A stretch of DNA of 64,000 nucleotides from Planctomycetota bacterium. Its GTDB lineage: Bacteria; Planctomycetota; UBA11346. The first letter of the stretch is position 1, and each line of letters starts with the position of its first letter. The stretch spans positions 248,001 through 312,000 of the forward strand of contig JACDEI010000001.1 of the NCBI GenBank assembly GCA_013816485.1, written 5' to 3'. Both the position numbers and the translations under genes were made by a program. Positions 1 through 7,954 of this stretch are shown in pieces. The notes beneath the pieces were generated by a model. That model saw nothing but the letters and a program-made list of their open reading frames with translations. It did not search any database and was not told where the DNA came from.

Positions 1-576
1 AATGCCGGCAACCAACTCGGTCGTGATGAGATGGCCGTGCTGCGCAATCTGCGCAACGTGCAGTTCATGGCCAATGCGGTCGATGCCTTGGCCTCCGATG
101 AGGATTTCCTTGCGCTGCGCAATCGCCGGCCGTTGGCCCGACCGCTGACCCTGATCGATGAGGTCAAGGTCCAGACCGACAATGCCCGTCGTGAGCAGTT
201 GGAATCCGCGTCGAACACCGCAGAGATCGAACTCAAGAAGGCGCAAGACGAGTTCCAGAAAGCCACCGAACGTATCGATGCCTTGACCGATCTCGATGAA
301 AACGCCAAGGAACAGCTCAAGGTCGACGTTGTCCGTGAGGCCAACCGCAAACTGCAGAAGGCGATCACCGACATCAACTACGATAAGGATGTCACCATCC
401 GCAACGCCGACATCACCCAGGACCAGACCATTCAGCGTCGCCTGTTGCAGGTGAAATGGTTCGCGGTCGGTATCCCAGCCTGCGTGATGCTGATCCTGGT
501 ACTAGCCGTCGCTAGCCTGCGGCTGCGTTCGGAACGCTCGCATATTCCCGCCTCCCGCAAACGGAGTCAGCCATGA
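1..576 (+). CDS. GldG-family ABC transporter auxiliary protein, C-terminal part (partial)
   Basis: The reading frame is open from the first base, so the gene begins before the window; only about 191 C-terminal residues are present. The visible part has a motif GRDEMAVLRN near the edge, a charged helical stretch rich in Lys, Glu and Asp (about residues 50-130), one hydrophobic segment (VGIPACVMLILVLAVASL) and a basic tail. This matches the end of GldG-like proteins of ABC-2 type export systems, in which a final membrane helix anchors a large outer domain. The next gene, a DUF4340 protein, overlaps it by four bases (ATGA), and GldG-DUF4340 pairs are a known arrangement. The substrate is unknown. 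Confidence 0.7.
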   Translation, partial: NAGNQLGRDEMAVLRNLRNVQFMANAVDALASDEDFLALRNRRPLARPLTLIDEVKVQTDNARREQLESASNTAEIELKKAQDEFQKATERIDALTDLDENAKEQLKVDVVREANRKLQKAITDINYDKDVTIRNADITQDQTIQRRLLQVKWFAVGIPACVMLILVLAVASLRLRSERSHIPASRKRSQP

Positions 577-2150
577 AAAGTCTTCCCATCATCCTTGCTG
601 TGCTCGCCATCGGGACGGCGATCCCCGCGTGGATTCCGATGTCGGCGACCCAGGTGGTCGAAGCCGACCTGGTTGGCCAGTTGCTCAATCGCACCGGCAA
701 ACAGGTCACTGCTGAGCAGGTGACGTCGGTGCGCGTGGTGACCTGGGACGATACCGCCAGTGCACCCAAGGTCCTGGAGGTCAAACGCAGCCAGGGCTCG
801 TGGATCATTCCCAGCCACTACAGCTATCCGGCAGATGGCGGAACCCGTGTTGGCAAGACCAGCGGTGGCGTGCGCAACGTCGTGCGTGGCCGTCTGGTCA
901 CGCGTGACAGCAAGCAGCACGAAGATCTGGGTGTGGTCGATCCGTTCTTTGAAGACGACAAGATCAAAGGGCGCGGCAAACGGGTCGTGCTGAAGGATGC
1001 CACCGAGGGCGTGCTGGTCGACATGATCATCGGCAAGAGTGTGCCCGATGGCGACAACTTGGTCTTTGTCCGTGATGCCGATGATTCCGCGGTCTACACG
1101 GCGCGTCTGGGCGCTTACAAAACCGATGAGGAAGACCAGTCGGCCGACACCTCCTACGATGTCAGTTCGCGTTTCGTCGATTGGGTTGAGACCGATCTGC
1201 TCAAGCTTAAGAGCGACAATATCCGTGCCATCAGCGTGTCTGACTATTCGGTGAATGAGCAGACCGCGGCGATCGAAGAACGTTCGCTCAGCCGTTTCAC
1301 CCGTGCTGCTGGTGCGACCGAGTGGACCTCGCCGCAGACACCCGAGGGCAAACGCGTCCTGAAGGACACGGTCGATAAACTGCTGACGCAGGCCACCAGT
1401 CTGCGCCTGAGCGGTGTGCGCAAATTCAGCCTGGAATGGTTGACGCAGGCGGGCTTCTTCCCGAGCGAGTCGCCACAATTGTTGGGCCGTCCGGATTCGC
1501 TGAAGGTCGCTTTCAACAACAAGATCTACGCACTCTTCGGCAACGAAGGGCGCGTCGACTTCACCACCAAAGACGGCCTGCGTTACAGCCTGCTGTTCGG
1601 TGAGATCTCTGGCGAAGACGAGGACAAGCCGTCGGGCGAAGCAGCCCAGGCGAAGCAGCAGGATACCGGCCACAACCGCTACATGAGCGTATATGTAGCC
1701 TACGATCCGGCCGCAGACGAGGACGCCATCAAGGCCAAGGCGGAAGCCGATGCCAAGAAGGCCGAGGCCGACAAGGCTGCCGCTGCAGATCCGACCAAGG
1801 CGGCGGAAAAGCCCGCCGACAAACCGGACGAGGTTGCGAAGGTCGCTCCAGGCCAGACTCGCGCGGCCAAAGCCCAGGCGCGTTTCAGCCAGTTCTTCTA
1901 CGTCATCAGCGACGAGAACTTCAAGGCCTTGCGTCCGGCGCTCGACAAGCTGTTCGAAGCCAAGCCGGCGGACCCTGTTCCGGCACCCGGCGCTGCGGAG
2001 CCGGCTCCTGACGCATTCCCGGTCTTGCCGCCGCCGGCGGCTCCGCTGCCCGCGCCTGACGACTCGCCAGCTCCGCCGCCGCCTGCGGCGGCAACGCCCG
2101 CGGCGGCAACGCCCGCGGCGCCAGCAACGCCGACACCGCCCGCGCCCTGA
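573..2150 (+). CDS. DUF4340 domain-containing protein
   Basis: A 525-residue protein whose ATG overlaps the TGA of the upstream GldG-like gene, so the two are translationally coupled. An N-terminal hydrophobic segment (about residues 4-22) acts as signal or anchor, followed by a long soluble region with the repeated beta-rich look of DUF4340. An Ala/Lys-rich low-complexity insert lies at about residues 380-430, and the last 70 residues are a Pro/Ala linker-like tail encoded partly by an in-frame 12-bp repeat (about 2,091-2,130). Function is probably as a partner of the ABC exporter encoded upstream. No catalytic motif is visible. Confidence 0.7.
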   Translation: MKSLPIILAVLAIGTAIPAWIPMSATQVVEADLVGQLLNRTGKQVTAEQVTSVRVVTWDDTASAPKVLEVKRSQGSWIIPSHYSYPADGGTRVGKTSGGVRNVVRGRLVTRDSKQHEDLGVVDPFFEDDKIKGRGKRVVLKDATEGVLVDMIIGKSVPDGDNLVFVRDADDSAVYTARLGAYKTDEEDQSADTSYDVSSRFVDWVETDLLKLKSDNIRAISVSDYSVNEQTAAIEERSLSRFTRAAGATEWTSPQTPEGKRVLKDTVDKLLTQATSLRLSGVRKFSLEWLTQAGFFPSESPQLLGRPDSLKVAFNNKIYALFGNEGRVDFTTKDGLRYSLLFGEISGEDEDKPSGEAAQAKQQDTGHNRYMSVYVAYDPAADEDAIKAKAEADAKKAEADKAAAADPTKAAEKPADKPDEVAKVAPGQTRAAKAQARFSQFFYVISDENFKALRPALDKLFEAKPADPVPAPGAAEPAPDAFPVLPPPAAPLPAPDDSPAPPPPAAATPAAATPAAPATPTPPAP

Positions 2151-2210
2151 GCGTTTCCCGACGCAAGCCGGGGCTTGGCAGGTGACCGTCGGCGGTGGAT
2201 GCTAACCGGC

Positions 2211-2906
2211 ATGCCCGTCACCTTCATCGGCGATGTCCACGGCTGGCGCGAGCGCCTGGATCGTGTGGTCGAGGCGGCGGTCGGCGAGTTGGTGTTCATG
2301 GGCGATCTCATCGATCGTGGCCCGGAAGCGCCCGCGGTGCTCGACCGGGTGCGCAGCCTCTGCGAAGGCCGGCGCGCACGCTGTCTGCTCGGCAACCACG
2401 AGTACACCCTGGTGCGTTCCCTGGGCCTGCCGGGTACCGGTTTCGCCGCGGATCTGCGGCTGTTCGACGCGTGGAAGCGCAGTTTTGGCGGCCAGGCGGT
2501 GATGACCTCGTACGGAGTGAAGACGCCCGAGGCGTTGGTCGAGGCGCTCGGCGATCACCTGCCGTGGATGGTGTCGCTGCCGTGGATCCTCCAGGGAGCG
2601 GAGGGCGGGCGACGGTGGATCGCGGTGCATGCGGGCCTCAGCGAAACACCGTGGCAGGCGCAGGTGCAACGTCTCGAACAGGGGTGGGCGGGCGATGACG
2701 GCCACGCCTCGCATCTGTTCAATAAGGAATGGGCCCAATGCCTGCCCGAGGATCTGCCGGCAGACTGCTGCGTGGTCAGCGGCCACACCCCGGTGCGCCA
2801 CGCGTTGGTACTGGCCAACCGGGTGTTGTGCGACACCAGCGGCGGATTGCCCGACCGTCCACTCAGCGCGGTGGTGTGGCCCGAGGGCCGCGTGATCACC
2901 TCGTAG
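2211..2906 (+). CDS. Metallophosphoesterase (ApaH/PPP-type phosphatase)
   Basis: The calcineurin-like metal-binding motifs are all present in order: GDVHG close to the N terminus, GDLIDRGP, LGNHE and, near the C terminus, VSGHTP. This is the signature of the PPP family, which includes diadenosine tetraphosphatase ApaH, PrpE and protein phosphatases. The length of about 231 residues suits a single catalytic domain with no extra parts. I chose the ATG directly before the conserved core (MPVTFIGDVHG); an in-frame ATG at 2,199 is an alternative, and neither has a clear ribosome site. The 3' end overlaps the convergent dciA gene by about 11 bases. The natural substrate cannot be told from sequence. 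Confidence 0.85.
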   Translation: MPVTFIGDVHGWRERLDRVVEAAVGELVFMGDLIDRGPEAPAVLDRVRSLCEGRRARCLLGNHEYTLVRSLGLPGTGFAADLRLFDAWKRSFGGQAVMTSYGVKTPEALVEALGDHLPWMVSLPWILQGAEGGRRWIAVHAGLSETPWQAQVQRLEQGWAGDDGHASHLFNKEWAQCLPEDLPADCCVVSGHTPVRHALVLANRVLCDTSGGLPDRPLSAVVWPEGRVITS

Positions 2907-3273
2907 GTGGTCGTCCGGTCGGCTTGCTGCGGGCGATACGCCACTGCACATCGGTCACACCGGTTCCCGCCTTGGCCAGGGCTTGCAGCACCGCGCGTTC
3001 ACGATGTTGACGCAGTTCGGCGAGCAGCGGACCGTCGAGCACCTCGACGGTGAGCACGCCGGCCTGGAGACGCACGGGTTTGAGCTTGGCGAGGATCACC
3101 TCGCCCACCGCACCCTTGAGCGCATCGGTGACTTTTTGGAAACGCTTCAGTCGACGGACGGTCTCGCTGCCCAGCAGCGCTTCGATCTCATCGCCCAGGT
3201 GCTCGGCGGCACGGAAGCGGTAACGCGGGCGGGCCGCGAGGCGGCGATCTCGTTCAGGATTCGATGCGGCCAT
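2896..3273 (-). CDS. dciA: DciA-like protein (DUF721)
   Basis: A small basic protein (about 125 residues from the ATG at 3,273; an upstream ATG at 3,324 would add 17). The central part (LKRFQKVTDALKGAVGEVI, then KLKPVRLQAGVLTVEVLDGPLLAEL) has the DUF721 pattern: a helix followed by a beta hairpin carrying the GVLTVEV and LxxEL elements. DciA proteins load the replicative helicase DnaB in bacteria that lack DnaC or DnaI, and dnaB itself lies 7 kb away. DciA is normally KH-like with a flexible tail, and the Arg-rich ends fit. The shorter start leaves 44 bases to the divergent AraC gene. Confidence 0.7.
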   Translation of the reverse strand: MAASNPERDRRLAARPRYRFRAAEHLGDEIEALLGSETVRRLKRFQKVTDALKGAVGEVILAKLKPVRLQAGVLTVEVLDGPLLAELRQHRERAVLQALAKAGTGVTDVQWRIARSKPTGRPPTR

Positions 3274-3317
3274 GGCCAGCGATTGAGTAGCCGCGCACCG
3301 GCGTGCAAGCGTGGGTG

Positions 3318-4163
3318 ATGGCATTCGCCGCCGACCGCCCTATCGACACGCCTATGGCTAGGCTCGGATCCCGCGATGTCACGGCGCTCTGGCGGGTGGG
3401 GGCGTTCTCGCATCAGCGGGTGCCAGCCACCGCCGACTACCTGTGGGACAACCGCGAGCGTAAACCCGCACGCCTGTGCGTATTCCAGTACACCGTCGAA
3501 GGCGTGCTGCGTTACCGCGATGGTGACGGTGAGCACGAGGTCCCGCCTGGACACGCGGTGTTGTTCACTTTTGGTGAGCCGAGCCGTTACTGGTTGCCGC
3601 CGGGCTCACGGGCCGCGTACATCTGCGAATGGATCAATCTCCAGGGCGCAGGCTTGGCGGAACACTGGTCCCACCTGCGTCGTCGTTACGGCTCGGTGCT
3701 GCCGGTCGGCGCAGACGTGGTCGCGGAGTTGCATCGCTTGATGGCTGGCGCCGATCCGGCAGCGGGACGCGATGTCGTGCAGATCGCCAGCGCGGTGCAT
3801 CGTTTCGTCATGTATCTGTACAGCGCGCTGACGCGTGACCTCGCAGCACGGCAGACGCCGGTGGAACGGGCGATCGAAGCACTGCTGACAAAACCCCTAC
3901 AACCGGGTTCGCTCACGGCGGTGGCGCGACGGTTCGCGTGCAGTCGTGAACACCTCTGCCGGGCGTTCGTGCGTCGCACCGGTCGTCCGCCGGCGGAATG
4001 GCAGACCGACCAGCGGGTGCAAGCTGCGGTCCAGTTGTTGCGCAGTACGGCGCTGACCCTCGATGAAGTCGCCGCCCAATCTGGATTCAGCTCGATCCAG
4101 ACGTTGTCGCGTCAGGTGCGTCGGGTCACCGGGCGTTCTCCGCGCAGCATGCGTCAGGTGTGA
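3318..4163 (+). CDS. AraC-family transcriptional regulator
   Basis: A 281-residue protein. The N-terminal half resembles the cupin-like sensing domain of AraC proteins (VPPGHAVLFTFGEPSRYWLP is typical). The last 100 residues hold two helix-turn-helix units: the first around LTAVARRFACSREHLCRAF, the second around LTLDEVAAQSGFSSIQTLS, ending in the conserved RVTGRSPRSMR. It is divergent from dciA, and the next gene is convergent, so the target is not obvious from neighbours. A GTG at 3,303 is a less likely start. Confidence 0.85.
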   Translation: MAFAADRPIDTPMARLGSRDVTALWRVGAFSHQRVPATADYLWDNRERKPARLCVFQYTVEGVLRYRDGDGEHEVPPGHAVLFTFGEPSRYWLPPGSRAAYICEWINLQGAGLAEHWSHLRRRYGSVLPVGADVVAELHRLMAGADPAAGRDVVQIASAVHRFVMYLYSALTRDLAARQTPVERAIEALLTKPLQPGSLTAVARRFACSREHLCRAFVRRTGRPPAEWQTDQRVQAAVQLLRSTALTLDEVAAQSGFSSIQTLSRQVRRVTGRSPRSMRQV

Positions 4164-4946
4164 TCACGCCATTCGGTCGAGGACGTCAAGCAGTTCGCGC
4201 AGCTGCAGGATCTCAGCGTCCGGACCACAACGGTCGAGCGCGTCCTGGGAGTAGATGTTCTCCGTGACGCGCAGGCACGTGCGCATTCCATGCGCTCGCG
4301 CGCCTTCGATGTCTCTCAGCGGGTGGTCGCCGACGTGCAGCACACGGTCGGGGGTCTCACCCGCTTGGTCGAGCGCGTGCTGGAAATGACGTGGATGCGG
4401 TTTGATCCAGCCGACCTCGCAACTGAGGCTGTAAAAATCGATGTAGCCGGCCAAGCCGTGACGGTGGAACCATTCCCGGCAGGCATCGCCCGGCCAGGGT
4501 GTGTGCGAGAGAATGCCGATGCGGTACCCGCGCGCCTTGAGCATGCTCAAGGCCGGACCGCTGTCGCCGTAGGGAATGACGGTATCGGTCAGGCGTGCCG
4601 TGCAGCGCGTGACCGCTTGGCGGACGCGGTGCTGGTCGCAGTCCATCCCGCCCGCCGCCGCGACCCAGCCACTCAGCATGGCGGCGAAATCGAACTCCTT
4701 GTGCTCGGGATTCTGCTGCGGATCGATCGAACGCCGCCAATCACCGGACAGATCCGCCATCGCCTGCTCGGCGAAGGCCGCGGGTACCACGGCACAGCCG
4801 AGTGTGGCGAGATCCTGTGCCAGACGTTCAAATGCCCGGCGCTGGGTGACCAGGTAGGGCATTCCATGGTTGGCGGCGAGGGTGTCACCCCAATCCAGGG
4901 TGACGGTGGTGATGCGTCGGGTGGCGGCCATGCCATGCAGTCTCAA
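4164..4946 (-). CDS. HAD-superfamily hydrolase
   Basis: A 260-residue protein with the four HAD motifs: I, TLDWGDTL near the N terminus with the nucleophile Asp; II, ILSHTPWPG with the Thr; III, the Lys in VGWIKPHPRHF; IV, VLHVGDHPLRDIEGA with the acidic GDxxxxD. Motif I reads DWGDT rather than the usual DxDGT, so the general acid/base Asp is shifted by one place; related HAD groups show this variant. The long segment between motifs I and II is a helical cap. The product is probably a small-molecule phosphatase or dehalogenase-like enzyme. The gene ends directly against the convergent AraC gene. An ATG at 4,931 is possible. Confidence 0.8.
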   Translation of the reverse strand: MRLHGMAATRRITTVTLDWGDTLAANHGMPYLVTQRRAFERLAQDLATLGCAVVPAAFAEQAMADLSGDWRRSIDPQQNPEHKEFDFAAMLSGWVAAAGGMDCDQHRVRQAVTRCTARLTDTVIPYGDSGPALSMLKARGYRIGILSHTPWPGDACREWFHRHGLAGYIDFYSLSCEVGWIKPHPRHFQHALDQAGETPDRVLHVGDHPLRDIEGARAHGMRTCLRVTENIYSQDALDRCGPDAEILQLRELLDVLDRMA

Positions 4947-5011
4947 TCGCTGAGAGGCGGACGAAACGGAAAAGGTCTGCCTTCCTCAGGAACCACGGGA
5001 TAGTCGCAGGG

Positions 5012-5551
5012 ATGGCCGAAGCGGACGCGGAACTGGTTAGACGTGCCCTGGCGGGTGATCGCAGCGCTTTCGAGGCGCTGGTATCGCTCCACCTGCAGCG
5101 CGCGCGCGCCGTCGCGCGCGGTGTCCTCGGCAATGATCAGGCGGTCGATGACGCGGTGCAGGAATCGTTCATGCGCGCCTACAACCACCTGGGGCAGCTC
5201 GGTGATCCGGGAACTTTTCCCGCCTGGCTCTGCACCATCGTGCGCAACGAAGCAGTCACCTGGCTTAGGCGCAACGCCCGCGTGCGCAGCGTCGATGACG
5301 AGCAGCTCAAAGAGATCGCGCAGCGCGAAGTGGAGGGTGAGAATCCTCTGCTCGAACGCCTGCGTACCTCGCTCAAACGCATTCCGCCGCAGTACCGTGA
5401 GATCCTGGCGCTGAAGTACGAGGCCGGCCTGGACTACGACCGCATCGCCGAATCGCTCGGCATCAGCGTGCCGAATGTCGAGAAGCGGCTCTACCGTGCG
5501 CGGCAGGCGTTGCTGGCGCTGATGCCGGAACTGGGCGCGCCGCCGGAATAG
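5012..5551 (+). CDS. RNA polymerase ECF-type sigma factor
   Basis: A 179-residue sigma-70 family protein of the extracytoplasmic-function type. Region 2 (about residues 20-85) includes DDAVQESFMRAYNHL and GTFPAWLCTIVRNEAVTWLRR. Region 4 (about 120-172) includes LKRIPPQYREILALKYEAGLDYDRIAE and a helix-turn-helix ending SVPNVEKRLYRARQAL. No anti-sigma gene follows: a 91-bp tandem array starts at the stop codon and the next gene is on the other strand. If it is controlled by an anti-sigma factor, that gene is elsewhere. Confidence 0.92.
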   Translation: MAEADAELVRRALAGDRSAFEALVSLHLQRARAVARGVLGNDQAVDDAVQESFMRAYNHLGQLGDPGTFPAWLCTIVRNEAVTWLRRNARVRSVDDEQLKEIAQREVEGENPLLERLRTSLKRIPPQYREILALKYEAGLDYDRIAESLGISVPNVEKRLYRARQALLALMPELGAPPE

Positions 5552-5641
5552 CTTCGAGCTTCGAGCTTCGAGCTTCGAGCTTCGAGCTTCGAGCTTCGAG
5601 CTTCGAGCTTCGAGCTTCGAGCTTCGAGCTTCGAGCTTCGA
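5551..5641. repeat. Tandem heptamer array, GCTTCGA x13
   Basis: Thirteen perfect head-to-tail copies of GCTTCGA. The first base of the array is the last base of the sigma-factor stop codon. The unit contains the self-complementary steps AGCT and TCGA, so the array can fold on itself. No inverted partner array is seen nearby. Confidence 0.95.
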
Positions 5642-5699
5642 AAATGCGCACGTACGTGAGCCGAGGATCAAATCGCAGTTTGAAGGTGGTAGCTCGCAG

Positions 5700-6335
5700 C
5701 TACTCCGCCGGAGGCGGAGTCTTCCCCAGCAGCTTGGCAATGTTCGAGCGGTGGCGCACGATCACCAGCGTGGCAACCAAGAACAGGAAGATCGTCAACG
5801 GCAGGTTGAGCAGCGCCCACGGTTGCGGGAAGGTTGCGAGGTGGGCGAACGGCATCGCCAGTGCGGCGATCACCGATGCCGGTCCGACCGCGTCGCTGGC
5901 CTTAAGGCGGAAGACCGTGTAGCAGACCGCCCACACCAGCAGCCAGATGCCGAAGGTGATGGCGGCCGCGAGGTAGACCAGCCCGATGAGCACGCCCAGC
6001 GATGTGGCCACCGCCTTGCCGCCCTTGAAGCCGTGGAAGCAGGTGAAGCTGTGGCCCAGGATCGCACAGGCGGCGGTGAGCACCGGCAACGTCCCATGGG
6101 CGTGACCGGACTCGACCAGGGCTAGCGCAACCAGCACCGGCAGCAGGCCCTTCGCCAGATCGGCGCTGAAGATGATGAAGAACCACTTGCGGCCCAGCAC
6201 CCGTCCGGCGTTGGTCGCTCCTAGATTGCCCGAGCCGTGGCTCCGTAGATCGATGCCCTTCGCGCGGGCTGCCAGCCAAGCGAAGCTGACCGAACCGAAT
6301 AGGTAGGTGACGGGCAGCAACAGCCAACTCAGCAT
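5700..6335 (-). CDS. plsY: Glycerol-3-phosphate acyltransferase PlsY
   Basis: PlsY transfers the acyl group of acyl-phosphate to glycerol-3-phosphate, the first step of membrane phospholipid synthesis. The 211-residue integral membrane protein has the three family motifs: SGNLGATNAGR (about residues 35-45), GHSFTCFHGFKGGKAVAT (about 93-110) and the C-terminal VIVRHRSNIAKLLG. Five to six hydrophobic helices separate them. The acyl-phosphate donor is made by PlsX, whose gene is at 34.1-35.1 kb in this window, so both halves of the PlsX/PlsY route are present. The gene lies downstream of der on the same strand, about 33 bases from it. Confidence 0.95.
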   Translation of the reverse strand: MLSWLLLPVTYLFGSVSFAWLAARAKGIDLRSHGSGNLGATNAGRVLGRKWFFIIFSADLAKGLLPVLVALALVESGHAHGTLPVLTAACAILGHSFTCFHGFKGGKAVATSLGVLIGLVYLAAAITFGIWLLVWAVCYTVFRLKASDAVGPASVIAALAMPFAHLATFPQPWALLNLPLTIFLFLVATLVIVRHRSNIAKLLGKTPPPAE

Positions 6336-6368
6336 CGTGACGGATCCCTGGTCGTCTGGTTCATCGGA

Positions 6369-7850
6369 TCACTTGCGGCGGCCACGCGTCGGTGGCGGAC
6401 CGCGGCGCTTGGGTCGGGTGCTCTTGGGCCGGTTGGTCTTGGCCGGCAGCACGAGGGTGGCGCGGCGTTCGGCCTTGGTGCGTGCCTTGACCACCTGGTG
6501 TTTGTCCTCGTTCTCGTGGAACACGCTTTCGCGCGCCTTGAACAGGATGCGCAGCGGCACCTTCGAGAACGGTAGACGTTCGCGTAGGAAGTTCTCCAAG
6601 TAGCGGGAGTAGCCCGGTTCAATCCAGTCGGTGCGGTTGACGAAGAAGATGAACGTTGGCGGCAGGGTATCGACCTGCGTGCCGTAGTAGATCTTGGTGT
6701 GCACCGGGCCGACCTTGCGCGGACGCCTGCGTTGCACCGCCTGTTCGAGCAGCTCATTGAGCTGCGAGGTGGTGATGCGCTGCTTGGTCTCGCTGTATAG
6801 TTCGGTGGCGAGCTTGAGCGCTTCACCGATGTGCGCACCGGTCAACGCGCAGGTGTAGGTGATCGGCGCGAACTTCAGCCCTGGAAGGCGATCGCGCAGC
6901 CAGGTGGTGTACTCGGCGCGCGTGGCACCGCCTTTTTCCGCGAGGTCCCACTTGTTGATCACCAACACGGTCGGCTTGCCTTCGACCTCGCAGAAGTGCG
7001 CGATCTTCTTGTCCACCGCCCCGACCTCGTCGCTGGCATCGAGCACCAGCAGCACCACGTCGGCGCGTTTGATCGCGCGTTCGGTGCGACAGGCGGCGTA
7101 GAATTCCAGATCTTCTTCGATCTGGGCCTTCTTACGCAGACCGGCGGTGTCGATCAGGGTGAAGATGCCTTCCGGGCGATCGATCGGTACATCGACCGCG
7201 TCGCGAGTGGTACCCGGCAGGTTGGCGACGATCACGCGTTCCTCGCCGCAGAAAGCGTTGGTCAGCGACGACTTGCCGACGTTGCGGCGACCGGCGAGGC
7301 AGATCAGGATGCGCCCGTCATTGACGCGCGGCGCGACTTCTTCGCCGACACGCGCCCCCTTCAATCCCTCGCACGCACGTTCGATCATGGTCGATAGGCC
7401 GGTGGCCTGCGCCGCGCTGATGCCCACCGGTTCGCCCAGGCCGAGGTTGACGAACTGATGCATCGCGTGATCGAGGCCGTCGTGGTCGAGTTTGTTCACT
7501 ACCACCAGCACGCGGTCCTGTATCGGCCGCAAACGGTTGGCGATCTCGCGATCAAGGTGAGTCACGCCTTCGCGGCCATCAGTCAGGAAGAGGATGCGGT
7601 CGGCGGCGCCGATCGCGCGATCGACCTGACGGTAGACGTCGGTTTCCAGGCGATGGTCATCGACGATGCCGATGCCGCCGGTATCGACGATCTCGAAACG
7701 GAAGCCGTCGCGCTCGACATCGTGCAGCAGGCGGTCGCGCGTCACACCCGGCGTCGGATCGACGATGGCGATGGGTTCGCCGACCAGACGGTTGAACAGG
7801 CTCGATTTGCCGACATTCGGACGACCGACGATGGCGATAGAGGGCAACAT
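6369..7850 (-). CDS. der: Ribosome-assembly GTPase Der (EngA)
   Basis: Der is the double GTPase needed for maturation of the 50S subunit. Two G domains occur in tandem: the first with GRPNVGKSSLFN, DTGGIG and NKLD, the second with GRRNVGKSSLTN, DTAGLRKK and NKWD, followed by a KH-like domain (PPTFIFFVNR...YLENFLRE) and a very basic tail (KRRGPPPTRGRRK). From the ATG at 7,850 the protein has 493 residues, within the family range. A start at 7,898 would add 16 residues before the conserved LPSIAIVGRP and is unlikely. Confidence 0.95.
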   Translation of the reverse strand: MLPSIAIVGRPNVGKSSLFNRLVGEPIAIVDPTPGVTRDRLLHDVERDGFRFEIVDTGGIGIVDDHRLETDVYRQVDRAIGAADRILFLTDGREGVTHLDREIANRLRPIQDRVLVVVNKLDHDGLDHAMHQFVNLGLGEPVGISAAQATGLSTMIERACEGLKGARVGEEVAPRVNDGRILICLAGRRNVGKSSLTNAFCGEERVIVANLPGTTRDAVDVPIDRPEGIFTLIDTAGLRKKAQIEEDLEFYAACRTERAIKRADVVLLVLDASDEVGAVDKKIAHFCEVEGKPTVLVINKWDLAEKGGATRAEYTTWLRDRLPGLKFAPITYTCALTGAHIGEALKLATELYSETKQRITTSQLNELLEQAVQRRRPRKVGPVHTKIYYGTQVDTLPPTFIFFVNRTDWIEPGYSRYLENFLRERLPFSKVPLRILFKARESVFHENEDKHQVVKARTKAERRATLVLPAKTNRPKSTRPKRRGPPPTRGRRK

Positions 7851-7954
7851 GACGGCGGCGATCCGAGGGGTGGCGTGCGGTTGACGGGGGAACGACAAGT
7901 GGCGGCAGGATGGGCGCGTGGTTTGGCAACCACGGCGGTCAGGTCACAGGATGG

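Noticed and set aside
4943-5740. A minus-strand frame with repeated SSKLEAR
   Set aside because: The repeat is only the translation of the GCTTCGA array (three 7-bp units equal seven codons). The rest lies opposite the sigma factor.
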